From Oreohelix idahoensis (Eukaryota; Mollusca; Gastropoda; Stylommatophora; Oreohelicidae), in the NCBI GenBank assembly GCA_024509875.1, contig JAMPIV010019102.1, positions 124,001-188,000 of the forward strand: 64,000 bases of DNA. The letters run 5' to 3'. Positions within the stretch are counted from its first letter, which is position 1; the number at the start of each line of letters is the position of its first letter. The position numbers and the translations under genes were made by a program. Below the pieces are notes generated by a model. The model was given only the letters and a program-made list of their open reading frames with translations. It searched no databases and had not been told where the DNA came from. Below are positions 11,354 to 22,291 of this stretch, one piece after another.

Positions 11354-13585
11354 TTCTTCGTCTTTGATCTTTAACCGCAGACTGTCAAAGCAGTCAGTGG
11401 CCATCACGACTGGTGGCGTCTTGAATGGCCAGCAACAAACTGCTCCCACTTTGCTCGGTTATCGGCCATCCTTCATACAGTGCGCCAACTCTGGTTCATT
11501 CTTTGAATCTCAGCCTCCACAGTTCTCCGCCAAGTTGTTTTAGGTCGGCCTCTCTTTCGCTTTCCTTCGGGGGTCCATAGCGTAGCTGTTCTTGTAATGG
11601 CATCAGGGTCCCTTCTGAGGACGTGGCCAACCCAACTCCAGCGTCTGCCAGCTTTTATGTTATGCGTGTCCTCCTGGTTACTCCGAACAAGTAGTTCTTG
11701 GTTGGTGATGGTATTCAGCCAAAAGATTCGAAGAATTTTCCTTGGGCAGATTGTGTGGAAGGAGGACAATTTTGACATTTTCTTCTCTGTTATTCTCCAG
11801 CATGTTGCACCATAAAGAAGCACAGAAAGTACACAGCTCTCATATAATCTTAATTCGGTGTTTGTGCGGTATTGGGAAGACTTCCAGATGTTGTTGAGAC
11901 TAGCAAAGGCTGTTCTCGCTTTATTCATTATGTTGTTGATGTCTTTGCTTGTGTTACTATGCATTCTAGGTCAGTAAATGTTAATGTCTGTTCTAGCTTC
12001 TGGTTCCTTACTGTTATTGGCTCAGGAATACCCACATTTAGTGTCATGACCGCTGTCTTCTTTATATTGATGTTCAGACCCACCTGCTGGCTATACTTAT
12101 TTAGTTTATCTGTTTTTTTCTTGCAAGCGTTGATGTGAATGTGCTAGCAGTGCAATGACATCTGCATATTCCAGGTCTTCCAGTGTAGAAAACGTTGTCC
12201 ATCTAATTCCTCTAGGACTGCCCTCTGTTGTCTGGCGCATCACACAGTCTTTGATTGTCAAAAATAAAGTTGTTGATAAGGGGCATCTCTGTCATACTCC
12301 TGTCTTCACCTCGAAAGTTAGGTTGCTCAACACAACACTGCATGTAAGAATAGAGGCTTGTTATAATGGAAACAATGCAGCTGGGAATTCCAAAAGCCCT
12401 CAGTATTGTCCATAGGCTGTCCTTGTTTATGCTGTCAAAATCCTGTTCAAAATCAACAAAGTTAATGTATAGATGTCTCTGCTATTTTGAGCAGTTCTCT
12501 ATAATGTTCCTGAGGGTGAATATATGATCTACACATCTTCTGTTCTTTCTGAATCCCGCTTGTTCTGTCCTCAGTTTATGATCTACTGCTTTTGAAATTC
12601 TCTGGATAATTATCCTGCCTAGTATTTTACTGGGAACTGAGAGGAGAGTAATTCCTCTCCAGTTGTTGCACTCTGCAAGGTCGCCCTTCTTGGATAATTT
12701 GACAATTATTCCTTTACTCCACTCCGTTGGTGTGATCTCTGTTTTCCAGACTTGTGCAAATAGTGGTTCTAATAGTTCTGCTGCTAGTTCAGGGTCTGCC
12801 TTGAATAACTCAGCATTTAAATGGTCGTGACCAGGCGCTTTTCCATCACTTAACCCTTTGATAGCTGTGATGATTTATTCTCTTCGTGGAATGTCTGTAT
12901 TTACGTCCAGGTCACTTTCAGCCTCAGAAAAATTCAGCTGCGTCTCTGTTGGTTCCTTATTCAGTGTTTCTCTGAAGTGTTCTGCCCATCTTGTTTCCTG
13001 CTCCTGTCCTATTGTGATGAAATTTCCTTGCTTATCTCTTACTAACGTAATACTGTTTGCACATCGTTTTCCGTCGATAGTTTTTGCTATTTTGTATACT
13101 GTGCTTTGTTCATTTGTCAGTGTTGCCTCTTCTGCCTGCCTTGCAAGATTATCCAGAAATTGCCTTTTGCTGGGTTTGACGTTTTACTTCCTTATCCAGC
13201 TGACTGTACTGTTCCCTATATATTTGCTTTGACCTGGGAGACTTTGCTTCTATTTTCTTTCTTTTCATTTCTTTTTTCATTGCTACGGTGTTTATTGTTT
13301 CTGGTGCTATCCAATCGTGTCTCTTTTTTTTTTTTTGGAATCCCAAGCATGATTCGCTGCTTTCCTTGAAATGGTGTTGAATTTCTGGTCAACATAATCA
13401 GTCGCTGCATTTTCCTGGCTATTGGCAATTTGATGTCGTCTCTTTACATCAACCACAAAACTTTTCTGCTGAGGGTATCCTTCAATTTCATGATGTTATA
13501 CCTTTTCTGTTTGGTTGCCATTGGTCCAGCAGCTTTGAGTTTCACCTTCAGTCTTGCTACTACAAGGTGGTGATCTAGGTGTATT
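11354..13585 (-). pseudogene. LINE-C (RTE-like) endonuclease-RT, decayed and 5'-truncated
   Basis: Minus-strand translation in several frames gives a non-LTR retrotransposon. From the 5' side (high coordinates) I see the end of an APE-type endonuclease (HLDHHLVVARLKVKLK near 13570), then the RT fingers (KLSKKGDLAECNNWRGITLL near 12690). The largest intact piece is 163 residues at 11473-11964, with SVLLYGATCWRI and GKRKRGRPKTTWRRTVE. Frameshifts and stops break it, so it is inactive. Related LINE-B copies lie at 37494-40941 and 61497-62870. The element sits inside the 20-21 bp minisatellite, whose unit sequence resumes on both sides. Confidence 0.85.
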
Positions 13586-14055
13586 ATACCATTCTAACTT
13601 GTGTATTTCTGGACTATTATGACTCTGGAATTTTATCATATCCATTCACGTGTATCTGACTTTCTGGTTTGTATCCCATTCCCTCATGTGTATCTGATTT
13701 TCTCATGTGTATTTTACTTTCTATGTGCACTTCATTCTCCCATTGATTTCTTACGTTCTTACGTGTGTATCTTATTATATCATGTGTATATCATTCTCTC
13801 GTGCGTATCTTATTCTCTATTGTAGTTTTTATTCCCATGTTTATGTCATTCTATCGTGTTCATGTTACTTTTCCAGTGGTATCTTATTTTCACATGCATG
13901 CCTTATTCTTACTTACATGTCATTCTCTCATATGTATGTTACACTCTATTGTCTTATGCATATCTCACACGTTTGTATATCCCATGCTCTCATGTGTATC
14001 TTACTCTCTCGTGTATATCTATGTATTTGCTATATGTACACGTCAAGGTATATGT
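13577..14055 (+). repeat. 20-21 bp minisatellite, third segment, increasingly degenerate
   Basis: The array resumes with ATTATACCATTCTAACTTGT and continues as CATGTGTATCTTATTCTCTC-like units of about 20 bp, with many substitutions. Overlapping Ser/Tyr/His-rich frames on the plus strand are products of the repeat and not genes. Confidence 0.8.
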
Positions 14056-14468
14056 GACTGATAGTCAGGAATTTATATGTGCAAGTACACTAAGCCCTCT
14101 ATCAAATGATCCATAAAAACAGAGTGATATTACTCGAGCTTCAAATCTATATTTACTTTTTTAAAATAATTTTCCCCACCACTGATAGTATGTTTCTCTT
14201 TGTGTTTTCGTTCAGTGTCTAACAGCATATTTTTTGCTCTTGAGACAACCTGTTTAGTCCATGGAGTATATTGGTTTTTTTTTTTTTTTTTTTTTTTTTT
14301 GCATTTATTTTCTTATGCCTGGCGGTCTCATCTCTTTTTAGAAACCTTATATTCAATGTTCACATACATGTAAACTAGGAATGTCATTTAAAAAATAAAC
14401 GAATTATCTGTACAATATTTTTTTAAATGTCAAATGTAGATGTAAAGTTATAGCTGACTTCGAGTGAC

Positions 14469-14477
14469 TATAAAAGG
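14469..14477 (+). promoter_or_regulatory. Possible TATA box
   Basis: TATAAAAGG lies 97 bp upstream of the ATG at 14566. With the good splice donor after that ATG, it could mark a host promoter. Chance occurrence in AT-rich DNA cannot be excluded. Confidence 0.3.
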
Positions 14478-14565
14478 ATCGATTGTAAGAAGTCTTATGT
14501 GAAGTTCTATGACTGAAACACAAGATCCGGGGTGCTTACGGAAGTGTTGAGCTGTGGCTTAAATC

Positions 14566-14677
14566 ATGGATACGGAGAATCAGCCACTACAGACTGACGA
14601 AGAGAAGCGGTCTCAAAACTTCTTTCTCGCTAACATCAAGCTCATTGCAAGGACACTAGGACTAATCACCATAGCAG
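14566..14677 (+). CDS. Candidate first coding exon of a host gene
   Basis: An ATG (context AAATCATGG, with G at +4) opens 37 codons reading MDTENQPLQTDEEKRSQNFF and continuing LANIKLIARTLGLITIAG. The exon ends at CAG followed by GTATAAGT, a near-consensus splice donor. An acidic, polar N-terminus leads into a hydrophobic stretch, as would suit a cytosolic tail entering a membrane segment. After the donor the frame continues only as low-complexity Phe/Val sequence to a stop at 14781. I do not recognise the protein and found no following exon. This is the only stretch in the window that looks non-repetitive and exon-like. Confidence 0.3.
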
Positions 14678-14964
14678 GTATAAGTAAAGCATTTCTTGTA
14701 TTTGTTTGTTTTGTCTGTCAAAGATTGCTCAGGTGTGCACTAAAACATGTTTTTTTTAAAGAACTTTCTGCCATGTGGTAAATATCAGTAACTCCATGCT
14801 TCATAGTTTTCACAACTCACACAAGTAACTCATACTACAGGAGGTTAAAGAATGTAGGATCAGAAGCTGTAACAAAAACGTTATGATAATGATTAAAAGA
14901 AGAAGGGAGATTTAAAAAAAAACTGTGATAATGTTAACGACGTTACAAATTAAATGTGAAAACC

Positions 14965-15690
14965 TACATAAGGGGAAGGTAAAGAAAGTAATAAATGACG
15001 AATTTATGATGGGAAAACTGAGGGCCCAGATGACATTCCAGAAGAGTCCATCAAAGTAGACATACACCTTTATAGAGAATACCACTCGTCTGAGAAAAGT
15101 CTGGCTGGGAGAAGAGATAATAGCAGGCTTGAAGGAAAGGTGTTTGGTCAGTTTATCAAAGACAGGAGATGTATAGGAGTGCACAAATTACAGAGAAATT
15201 GTGTTGCTATCAGTCTCATGAAAAATAATTTGTTTAAAAATCGTCCTTGAGAGAATCAGAGACTATAGACAAAAAGTGAGGGAGGGACAGGCATTTTTGT
15301 TGAAACAACAAGATTTCTTTCTCTTTTGGAATTTACGAAGGCCATTTGTTTGGAATTAGGTTTCTTCTTTTTATAATCTACACATCCTTTTTGATGTAAG
15401 ACCTTGGGACGGCTGGTATTTTTAAACATAAACAACCTATTTTTGGCCATACTTAATTAAAATAGAACATGAACCTAACGTTAGAACGTTACATTGGATT
15501 TGTGGGCTATGAAAATATTTCGAGAGAGAAACAATCCGGAAGCTGATGAGACGCTACGGGGTCCCCCATAAGCTCATTAACCAAACAAGGAAAACATGAA
15601 CTATTGAGTTCTTCGTGAAGGACAACTTAACGGGACTATTTAAAACAAGAATTGGACAGCGGCAGCGGTTCTTCTTACAACTATTTCTCC
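14965..15690 (+). pseudogene. Heavily decayed LINE-B RT fragment
   Basis: Frame-hopping translation aligns with the RT of LINE-B at 39450-40030. GKTEGPDDIPEESIKVDI corresponds to GKAAGPDGIPTEAIKADI. A later YIGFVGYEN corresponds to the YTGFVDYEK block, and VLREGQLNGTI to VLHEGQLTEPL. Between about 15295 and 15480 there is unrelated AT-rich sequence. Many stops and frameshifts make this an old, dead copy. Confidence 0.7.
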
Positions 15691-15934
15691 TCTTACTGCT
15701 ATATACTGGATTTTTTTCAACAACATTTTTTTAAACAACATCAACCAAGAGAATATGAATATATTACCCATGCAGCACCTGGATTCATGTTTGCACAGAT
15801 GGTTCAGCAACAAATGCAACAGAAGATGGAAGTGGAGGTGTTCTTCTGAGCTTAACTTTTTCTGAAGTAACTTCAGAGCAGAGCCAGAGGCCTTAAAAAA
15901 CTACACAAGATGTTCTAATGACAGAGGAAAGTGT

Positions 15935-16062
15935 CACCGTAGGGTTTGCCCAAGCATTGTTTATGCTTCTGGCAAGGTTATATGAACGCTTAAAGTATGT
16001 CACCGTAGGGTTTGCCCTGGCATGTAAATACATTGCCAAGGTTGGGTGAACGTTTAAAACAG
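15935..16062 (+). repeat. Direct repeat pair of ~64 bp
   Basis: TGTCACCGTAGGGTTTGCCC occurs twice, 64 bp apart, each followed by GGCA/AGCA-type text, a short variable stretch, then GCCAAGGTT/GGCAAGGTTA and TGAACG-TTAAA. A local tandem duplication of unknown role. Confidence 0.85.
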
Positions 16063-17630
16063 TTCACGAGGAAGAAAATAGAGTGAGGATTAAAAATAAC
16101 AGACAACGGTTCACTAACTTCGCTTGCGTTAGTAAAACGTGAGTATTTTTCTAGTGAGTAGTAAATAAAGCTCGACCAATAGTTTGAGCTGGAAAACAGA
16201 TTAGGGAACGAATCAGAGGTAGCAAAAGAAACGCACCAGGTAACAATGACTAGAGGTCAGAAAGGTGTTCGGGTTTCTGAAGGGCAGTCGGGTTTCAGAA
16301 GTTGAAGAAGCAAGAAGTGCTTTTGGCGGTTGCCACCAGTTTTAACAGATTCTGTGGTTATACAGATAAGTTCAGAAGTTATACAGAAAATGCATAAGCT
16401 GTAGAGATAACTCAGAAGATTAAAGGATTCTGTGGTTAGACAGAAATAGCATAAGTTTTAGAAGGTTCAGAGGATGTGATAGCTCTAGTCAGTAACTATA
16501 CAAGATAACTAAGAAGTTTCGTATAGACAGAGTAGAAGATGATTAAGAAAGTTCTTATAGTCACAGTAGAGAGTGTATTTCGGGAGAAATTCAGGGAATT
16601 GCCTGTAAGTATGGTTTTGAACTTATCATTCATATTGATGAAAAATTGCAGGAGAAGTAAATCAGAAATCCCAAGTCGACATGTCAAATAAATGTTGACT
16701 ACTTTGTTGACTAAGCAACCTAGAGAATAGAAATATTTGAATGATACATTGATGGTCAAGCTTGGTACTGTTATGTACAAATAGATTGTAAGAATGAATT
16801 CCAAGGGGAAAACCATATTTTTATCAGATTGAGTTCACAGAAAGTGAACCAATGAGTCGTCTACAGAAATAGTTAAGACAAGTAAGCGACTGGGAGAGTC
16901 GACTTCTTTAAGAACTACCTGCATGCTCTCGCATGTAAGTATGGAGTATAGAAGACTTGTTACATGTATAAGAATTATAGTATGCTTTTCAGGACCGGAA
17001 ATAGAGGCAGGTCTGACCAAGTTTGGTCAGGAGGAATAAAAGCACAAGACAATGAGTATTGATCAGGAGTATTGAGGCATATTAAGCAAACTGAGGTAGA
17101 GTTTGAAGAGGCTAAACAAGTAAATGGAGATAATAGAAGAACAAAGGGAGATTAAGTATATATATACACGAGATAAAGAGTTTATGTATGAAGCAACTAT
17201 GATACAACTGTATGTGAGCTCTATGAAGAATTACCTGCGTTATTGAAGAATATTACATGTAAATAAATGTTTTTGCAAGAGAGAAAACATATGTTTGAGT
17301 CTATCCTTGAGGGTTGTTGTATGTAGGCCAGGTCAATAATCATTATAAAATCCACTATACGATCAGTCACTATAATAACAACGGAGAAGGAAGAGAACGA
17401 GTCGAGAGTTGAACAAAGGAGGAAAAAGTAGTTCATCCAGGAATCACCAACTCTGGCGGAGATGGCCAGTACTTATACACAATAGCATTAACTTGGAAGA
17501 TAAACAAAAGAGACTTGTGTGTGTAAAAACTTGAAATACTTCACTAGGCCTGCCATCTGCCACCTAGTGAAAGCACACACCACGGTTACACACACTTTGA
17601 TTTGGTAACCAGTAAGTTAGTCCACACCCT
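16063..17630. other. Non-coding AT-rich stretch, unassigned
   Basis: No protein-like frame on either strand and no clear repeats beyond recurring GAAG/TTCAGAAG words. It could be part of an unpaired LTR, but nothing in the window confirms this. Confidence 0.4.
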
Positions 17631-17639
17631 GCTACAAAA

Positions 17640-18090
17640 GCACCGAAAGACAAGTTGCTTTATTCATAGATGCAGTGTCAGTAATTGCAAACTCTGAAGA
17701 GCCAACAACAAAAAAATGCAAACCTGGATGACTTAAGGGTAGTGCTCCACAAACTATGTCAACGATTCAAACGAGTGGATTCCATCTCATTGTAACATCC
17801 CTGGCAAAGAAGAAGCTGACAGATTGACTTAGGAAGGTGGAAAGCTACCTCCGCCTGATAGAAGCATAACGTTCGAAGAGGCAAAGAGTTTTATCTTGAA
17901 TCATATACAAGAACAAATGGGATGCAGAGCATCCATGCAACATACCAAATGATGCATATTACCAGCTCAGCAGAAGAGAACATGTAGTAATCTTCAGACT
18001 CCGCACATACCACAACAGATTACGATACCATCTATTCAATAAGCTACAAATTGGAACTACCTATGAGTTAACAGTGACATAGATTAAATG
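17640..18090 (+). pseudogene. Decayed LINE RNase H and C-terminal tail
   Basis: Plus-strand translation shows WIPSHCNIPGKEEADRL, the classic end of a retroelement RNase H domain. About 60 codons later comes HVVIFRLRTYHNRLRYHLF, which resembles the conserved LRTGHNRL tail of RNase H-bearing LINEs such as Jockey or I types. Several stops interrupt it. It is a different LINE family from LINE-A and LINE-B, which show no RNase H. Confidence 0.7.
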
Positions 18091-18464
18091 ACTGCTTAAC
18101 ATCTGCTCAAAAGGTTCCCAATATATGAGCAAAAGAGAAAACATATATGGCCGTCATCCGTACCATTCCTGGCAAAACTCTATGGGGATAGAAATAGCCT
18201 CAAGTTTACCGCTGCTTTCCTTGAAAATATTAAAGTAGACGTCTGCGAGAAGAATAAACTGAATCTCTGACAACGCAATGTGACAATCTAGTTTTTGTCC
18301 ATGATCTTGCCCTTCTATCTCATTACACAAAACCAGATGCAGAACAAAGTTAGGATATGAGGCCACAGAAAATAAGGCAAAGATTATGAGAATAAATTCA
18401 CCAAATGATAGCGTGGCTGCACTTGAAAAAAAACATTCCAATAAGATGTGGACTCATGCATTTA

Positions 18465-18600
18465 TCTAAACTCGTATCTTGGCAGCAACATTAACAAAAT
18501 CTGGAGAAACGAATAGTAATATTAACATAAGAATACAGAATGTAAGAAGATCTATCATTACATTGGGAAATGCGGTACTGAATATGATAGCCGAAAGAAA
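18465..18600 (+). pseudogene. Short LINE-B RT fragment
   Basis: TCGTATCTTGGCAGCAACAT, then a run translating as NINIRIQNVRRSI-TLGNA, corresponds to the YLGSNIDKVGGTDSDIKIRI and ALGNIW segment of LINE-B at 40340-40445. Frameshifts are present. Confidence 0.55.
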
Positions 18601-18914
18601 TCAAAGTAAGGTTAAACATAACGATTTTAAACTTATATGACAGCCTAACAATACGATAGTGAAATTATATAGAACACCAGGGACGACAATCGATAACGAC
18701 AGACATGACATTTGATGACAATGATGAAAAACGTTATAAAATGGTTTACTTTTATTTTCTGTTAATTTCCTGTTTGTGTATCTTTCAGTGATGTGGATAT
18801 CGACAGTCATCATCATCAAAGATTACAACAATAGCTTTGTCGGATATTATCTCATGTAAGTTGTCTGTTGTGGAATTATGTTCGAGTTATTGTTAAATTG
18901 TATACATATACATG

Positions 18915-19013
18915 TGTGTATATGAGTGTGTGTGTGTATGGGTATGTGTGTGTGCTTCTGTGTGTATGGGTGTGTGTATGTGTGTGCGTGTGCGCGCACG
19001 TGTGTGTGTGTGT
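18915..19013 (+). repeat. (GT)n-rich microsatellite
   Basis: An imperfect TGTG array of about 100 bp with ATGGG and GCGC interruptions. Confidence 0.9.
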
Positions 19014-19513
19014 AACTAGTTTATAGAAAAGATTACGGAAAATTATAATAAATAATAAACTAAATGTCTGGACCTGGTACTGTGGTCATTTCCAGTAGGA
19101 TTTTCTTGACATATCGAATTATTTCGCGATTAGCCAGTAAATCCATTCTCTTAGCCAAAATGTTAAGAGATTGTATGCGTATAGAGAAGAATTAATCCGT
19201 TACGAAAAATAAACCAATGTAATAATGAGTTCGAGACAGGAACTAAATTTCAGCCTGGAAATGTACATGAATGAGAAAAACGTAAGAAGTAGAAATTTTC
19301 TAATAATGATCGCGGGCAAAGATAACGTCTAACTGTGAAGTAAAGGGACTTGCCACTCATAGAATAAGGAAAAGATACAATGTACAGTCTGGATCTAAAT
19401 AAATGGTGGGTGGTCTATTAATAATCAAGATTAATAGAAGACAGACATAAGTTATGTATAGTGGTTGATGTTAGATTATTTTAATGAAAAGTAACCGAGT
19501 TAAAAAAAAAAAA
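19014..19513. other. Non-coding AT-rich spacer ending in an A-run
   Basis: No gene or recognisable element. A 12-A run at 19503-19514 marks the truncated left edge of the Gmr1-like element that follows. Confidence 0.5.
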
Positions 19514-20121
19514 ACAATGGTGAAATGCCAATAGTGGGGACTCCATTTGAACGGGTTGCTGTCGACATTGTAGGACCCCTAGAAAGGACTAAAAGAAGGA
19601 ACAGGTTTATCCTGACCCTAGTCGACACATGCACTATGTGGGCCGAAGATATACCGCTAACATGCACGGATTCCAAGCATGTCGCAGAAGCCCTAGTGCA
19701 GATTTTTACACGGTTGGGATTCCCTCAACAAGTTTTAACGGATAATGGATCCCGATTCCGTAGCCTGTTAATGGAGGAGATCTTTAAGATCTTGAGGGCC
19801 AAACACATCCATACCAGCCTGTACCATCCGGCCGGAAATTGGCTCGTGGAACGCTTCAATGGCAGCCTCACCATGATGTTACGTAAGCTGGGACAAGAGA
19901 AACCTAAAGATTGGGACCTTTTTATTCCTGCAGCCTTATTCGCCTACAGGGAAGTTCCCCAGGCCTCTACAGGATTTCCACCAGCTACTCTTTTATTCGG
20001 CAAACCTATTAAGGGGCCGCTAGAAGCCTTACTCCGGTCATTGACAGACCAGAAGGCCGACGAGACAGTCGTCTCAGCCAGCAAATATGTATCGGATCTT
20101 AAGGAAAAGTTACAACTATGA
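19514..20121 (+). pseudogene. Integrase catalytic core of element 2
   Basis: The frame gives a rve-type integrase core with a DD35E triad: Asp in VAVDIVGPL (residue 14 from the ATG at 19525), Asp in VLTDNGSRF (residue 73) and Glu in WLVERFNGS (residue 109), with 35 residues between the last two. The normally conserved N in the HPAGNG-type motif reads HPAGNWLVER, so a Gly is replaced by Trp. The frame ends at TGA (20119-20121), but the same frame continues downstream as the integrase tail and RT, so this is one nonsense lesion in a longer polyprotein. The zinc-finger domain that should precede it is deleted. Confidence 0.9.
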
Positions 20122-22258
20122 TGGGATCTAGCAACAACCAACCTTAAGAAAGCACGCACAAAGCACGCTAAACGATATAATAAAGCTGCTAAAGAGAGAG
20201 AACTCCAACCAGGGGAGAAAGTTTTGTTGTTACTGCCAACCGGAAGCAACAAACTACGCATCGGATGGCAAGGGCCATTTACCGTCCTTAAAACGATCTC
20301 AAGAACGAACTACAAGATCTCTATTAAAGGAAAGGAGAAGGTCTACCACGTAAATCCGTTAAAGAAATACTTGGAAAGACCAGTGCCGTCCTCCGAACAT
20401 CTCCTGGCGGTAGCCATAGCAACCGAAGATGACGAAGATGACGATAGTTGCATGGAATATCCATTGCAACAAACGGAATCTTTCAAAGATGTAAAATTCG
20501 GTGACAATCTCTCTGAAGCACAACAGACAGAAACGAGGGCGCTACTGAAACAGTACACAGCAGTTTTAACGGATGTACCTGGTCGAACACATCTCATAGA
20601 GTTCGATATGAAACTGACAAACGAGACACCTGTGCGAACCAGAGTTTACCCCATCCCGTATGCTAAAGCTGATACGCTACGCGGAGAAATAGACAAGCTA
20701 CGTCAAGCAGGAATTATCAGTGAGTCTACCTCTCCGTACAGTTCGAGTGTAGTACTGTTGCAGAAGCCCAATAAGGAAGTTCGGCTGTGCATAGACTACC
20801 GTTTACTTAACACAGTAACGGAATTCCAGCCGGAACCTCTCCAGAGCGCTTCTGAGCTGTTCACCAAGCTTAGCAGGGCAAGAATTTTCTCCAAAATCGA
20901 CCTCAGTAAAGGTTATTACCAAATACCAGTCAAGGAGGAAATTAAGCCCCTGTTAGCTTTCAGCACCAGTGAAGGACACTATACGTTCAACGTGATGCCA
21001 TTCGGATTGCATATCGCACCGGGAGTCTTTACCAGAATGATGAGAAAGCTTTTAAAACCCTTGCAAAGTCCCCATATCCATAATTTCATGGATGACATAT
21101 TAATTGCAACGGAAAACTACGACGAACATATTGCTACGGTTGCTACGCTCCTCAGGAGACTACAGGAAACTGGTCTCAAAGCCAGACCTAGCAAATGTCT
21201 TATCGGATTTGAAAAGCTGGACTTCCTGGGGCATACCATTTCTCAAGGCTGCATGTGGCCAGTTGCCAAGAACATTGAGAAAATAGTTGCAGCAAAAAGG
21301 CCCCGAACGAAGAAAGACACACGTTCATTTCTATCACTGTGTGCATACTACCAGAAATTTATTAACAATTTCAACGGGCTAACGGCACCCCTTACTGACC
21401 TTACCAAAAAGGGGCGACCGGAAACAGTTATTTGGGATGCTAAGTGCGAACACGCTTACGTCACTCTCAAAGGACAGCTGTCCGAATATCCAATTTTACG
21501 GCTACCTGACCTTAAGAAACCTTTTATATTGCGGGTCGACGCATCGGGTCAAGGCATCGGGTCAACTCTGCTACAAGCAGATGACAATGATCCGAACCTG
21601 TTATTCCCAGTCGCTTATGGCAGCCGAAAATTGAATACAGCAGAACGGAACTATTCCACAGTGGAGAGAGAATGTCTGGCACTCGTGAGTGGTATCAGGA
21701 AACATCACGAATATCTTTACGGCGTTTCATTTACAGTGCAGACGGACCATGGCCCACTGGCTTTTCTTGGAGCGAATAAGGAATTCAACGCGAGGATTAT
21801 GCGGTGGGCGTTGCTCCTAAGTGTGTATGCTTTCAAAGTAGAATACATACCAGGAAAACAAAACGTAAAAAGGAACCTGTTACACGCCCATTGAGGCATA
21901 TTGGGAATATGGTGTTAGGCCCATATTATCTTGACCGTTGGCACACTAGGGGTGATGTGGTCGGCATCACGCCGGCCGCTTTAACCTTCCCAGAGTTGCT
22001 CTGGTACCCATTTGGGGCTGTGTCGACCCAGGAGCCGTTTGTGGCCTAAAAAATTCCCAACTCATCTGGGGATCGAACCATAGACCACTGCGCTAGGAAG
22101 CCAGTGCACTAACCACTATGCTACCGCGGCTCCAAAACAAAACGTGGGAGCAGATTTTATGAGTAGAAATTGGAGCAGTGAGGAGGTAAGGGAAAGTGGA
22201 GATAGCAATCACTCGCAAGATACGGATAACAGCAGCGCTATTTTCATAGAAGAGACAT
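20122..22258 (+). pseudogene. Integrase tail, reverse transcriptase and RNase H of element 2
   Basis: After the TGA the same frame continues through the integrase C-terminal SH3-like tail (KLRIGWQGPFTVLK and KVYHVNPLKKYLE). The RT follows with LCIDYRLLN, KIDLSKGYYQIP, MPFGLHIAPGVF and the catalytic NFMDDILIAT. RNase H follows with ILRVDASGQGIG, VERECLALVS and VQTDHGPLAF. A SINE at 21867-22133 interrupts the terminal PGKQNV-GADFMSR motif. Beyond it the frame resumes and ends about 40 codons later. Family members usually read GLKNAP or GLVNAP where this has GLHIAP. RNase H is the last domain, as in Gmr1-like elements. Confidence 0.9.
21867..22133 (-). mobile_element. tRNA-derived SINE-1 inserted in element 2
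   Basis: On the minus strand the 267-bp unit starts GGAGCCGCGGTAGCATAGTG. It has an A-box-like TAGCATAGTGG, a B box GGTTCGATCCC about 40 bp later, and a non-tRNA body ending in a short T-run. It is bounded by a perfect 12-bp target-site duplication AAAACAAAACGT (21855-21866 and 22134-22145). The insertion breaks the RNase H reading frame. The head resembles that of SINE-2 at 57292, but the bodies differ. Confidence 0.9.
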
Positions 22259-22291
22259 AAACGGGTTTCATGTCTTCAAGCCCGGACGAAA

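Noticed and set aside
13601..14116. Tyr/His/Ser-rich overlapping ORFs that look like membrane proteins
   Set aside because: They are translations of the degenerate 20-bp minisatellite in several frames.
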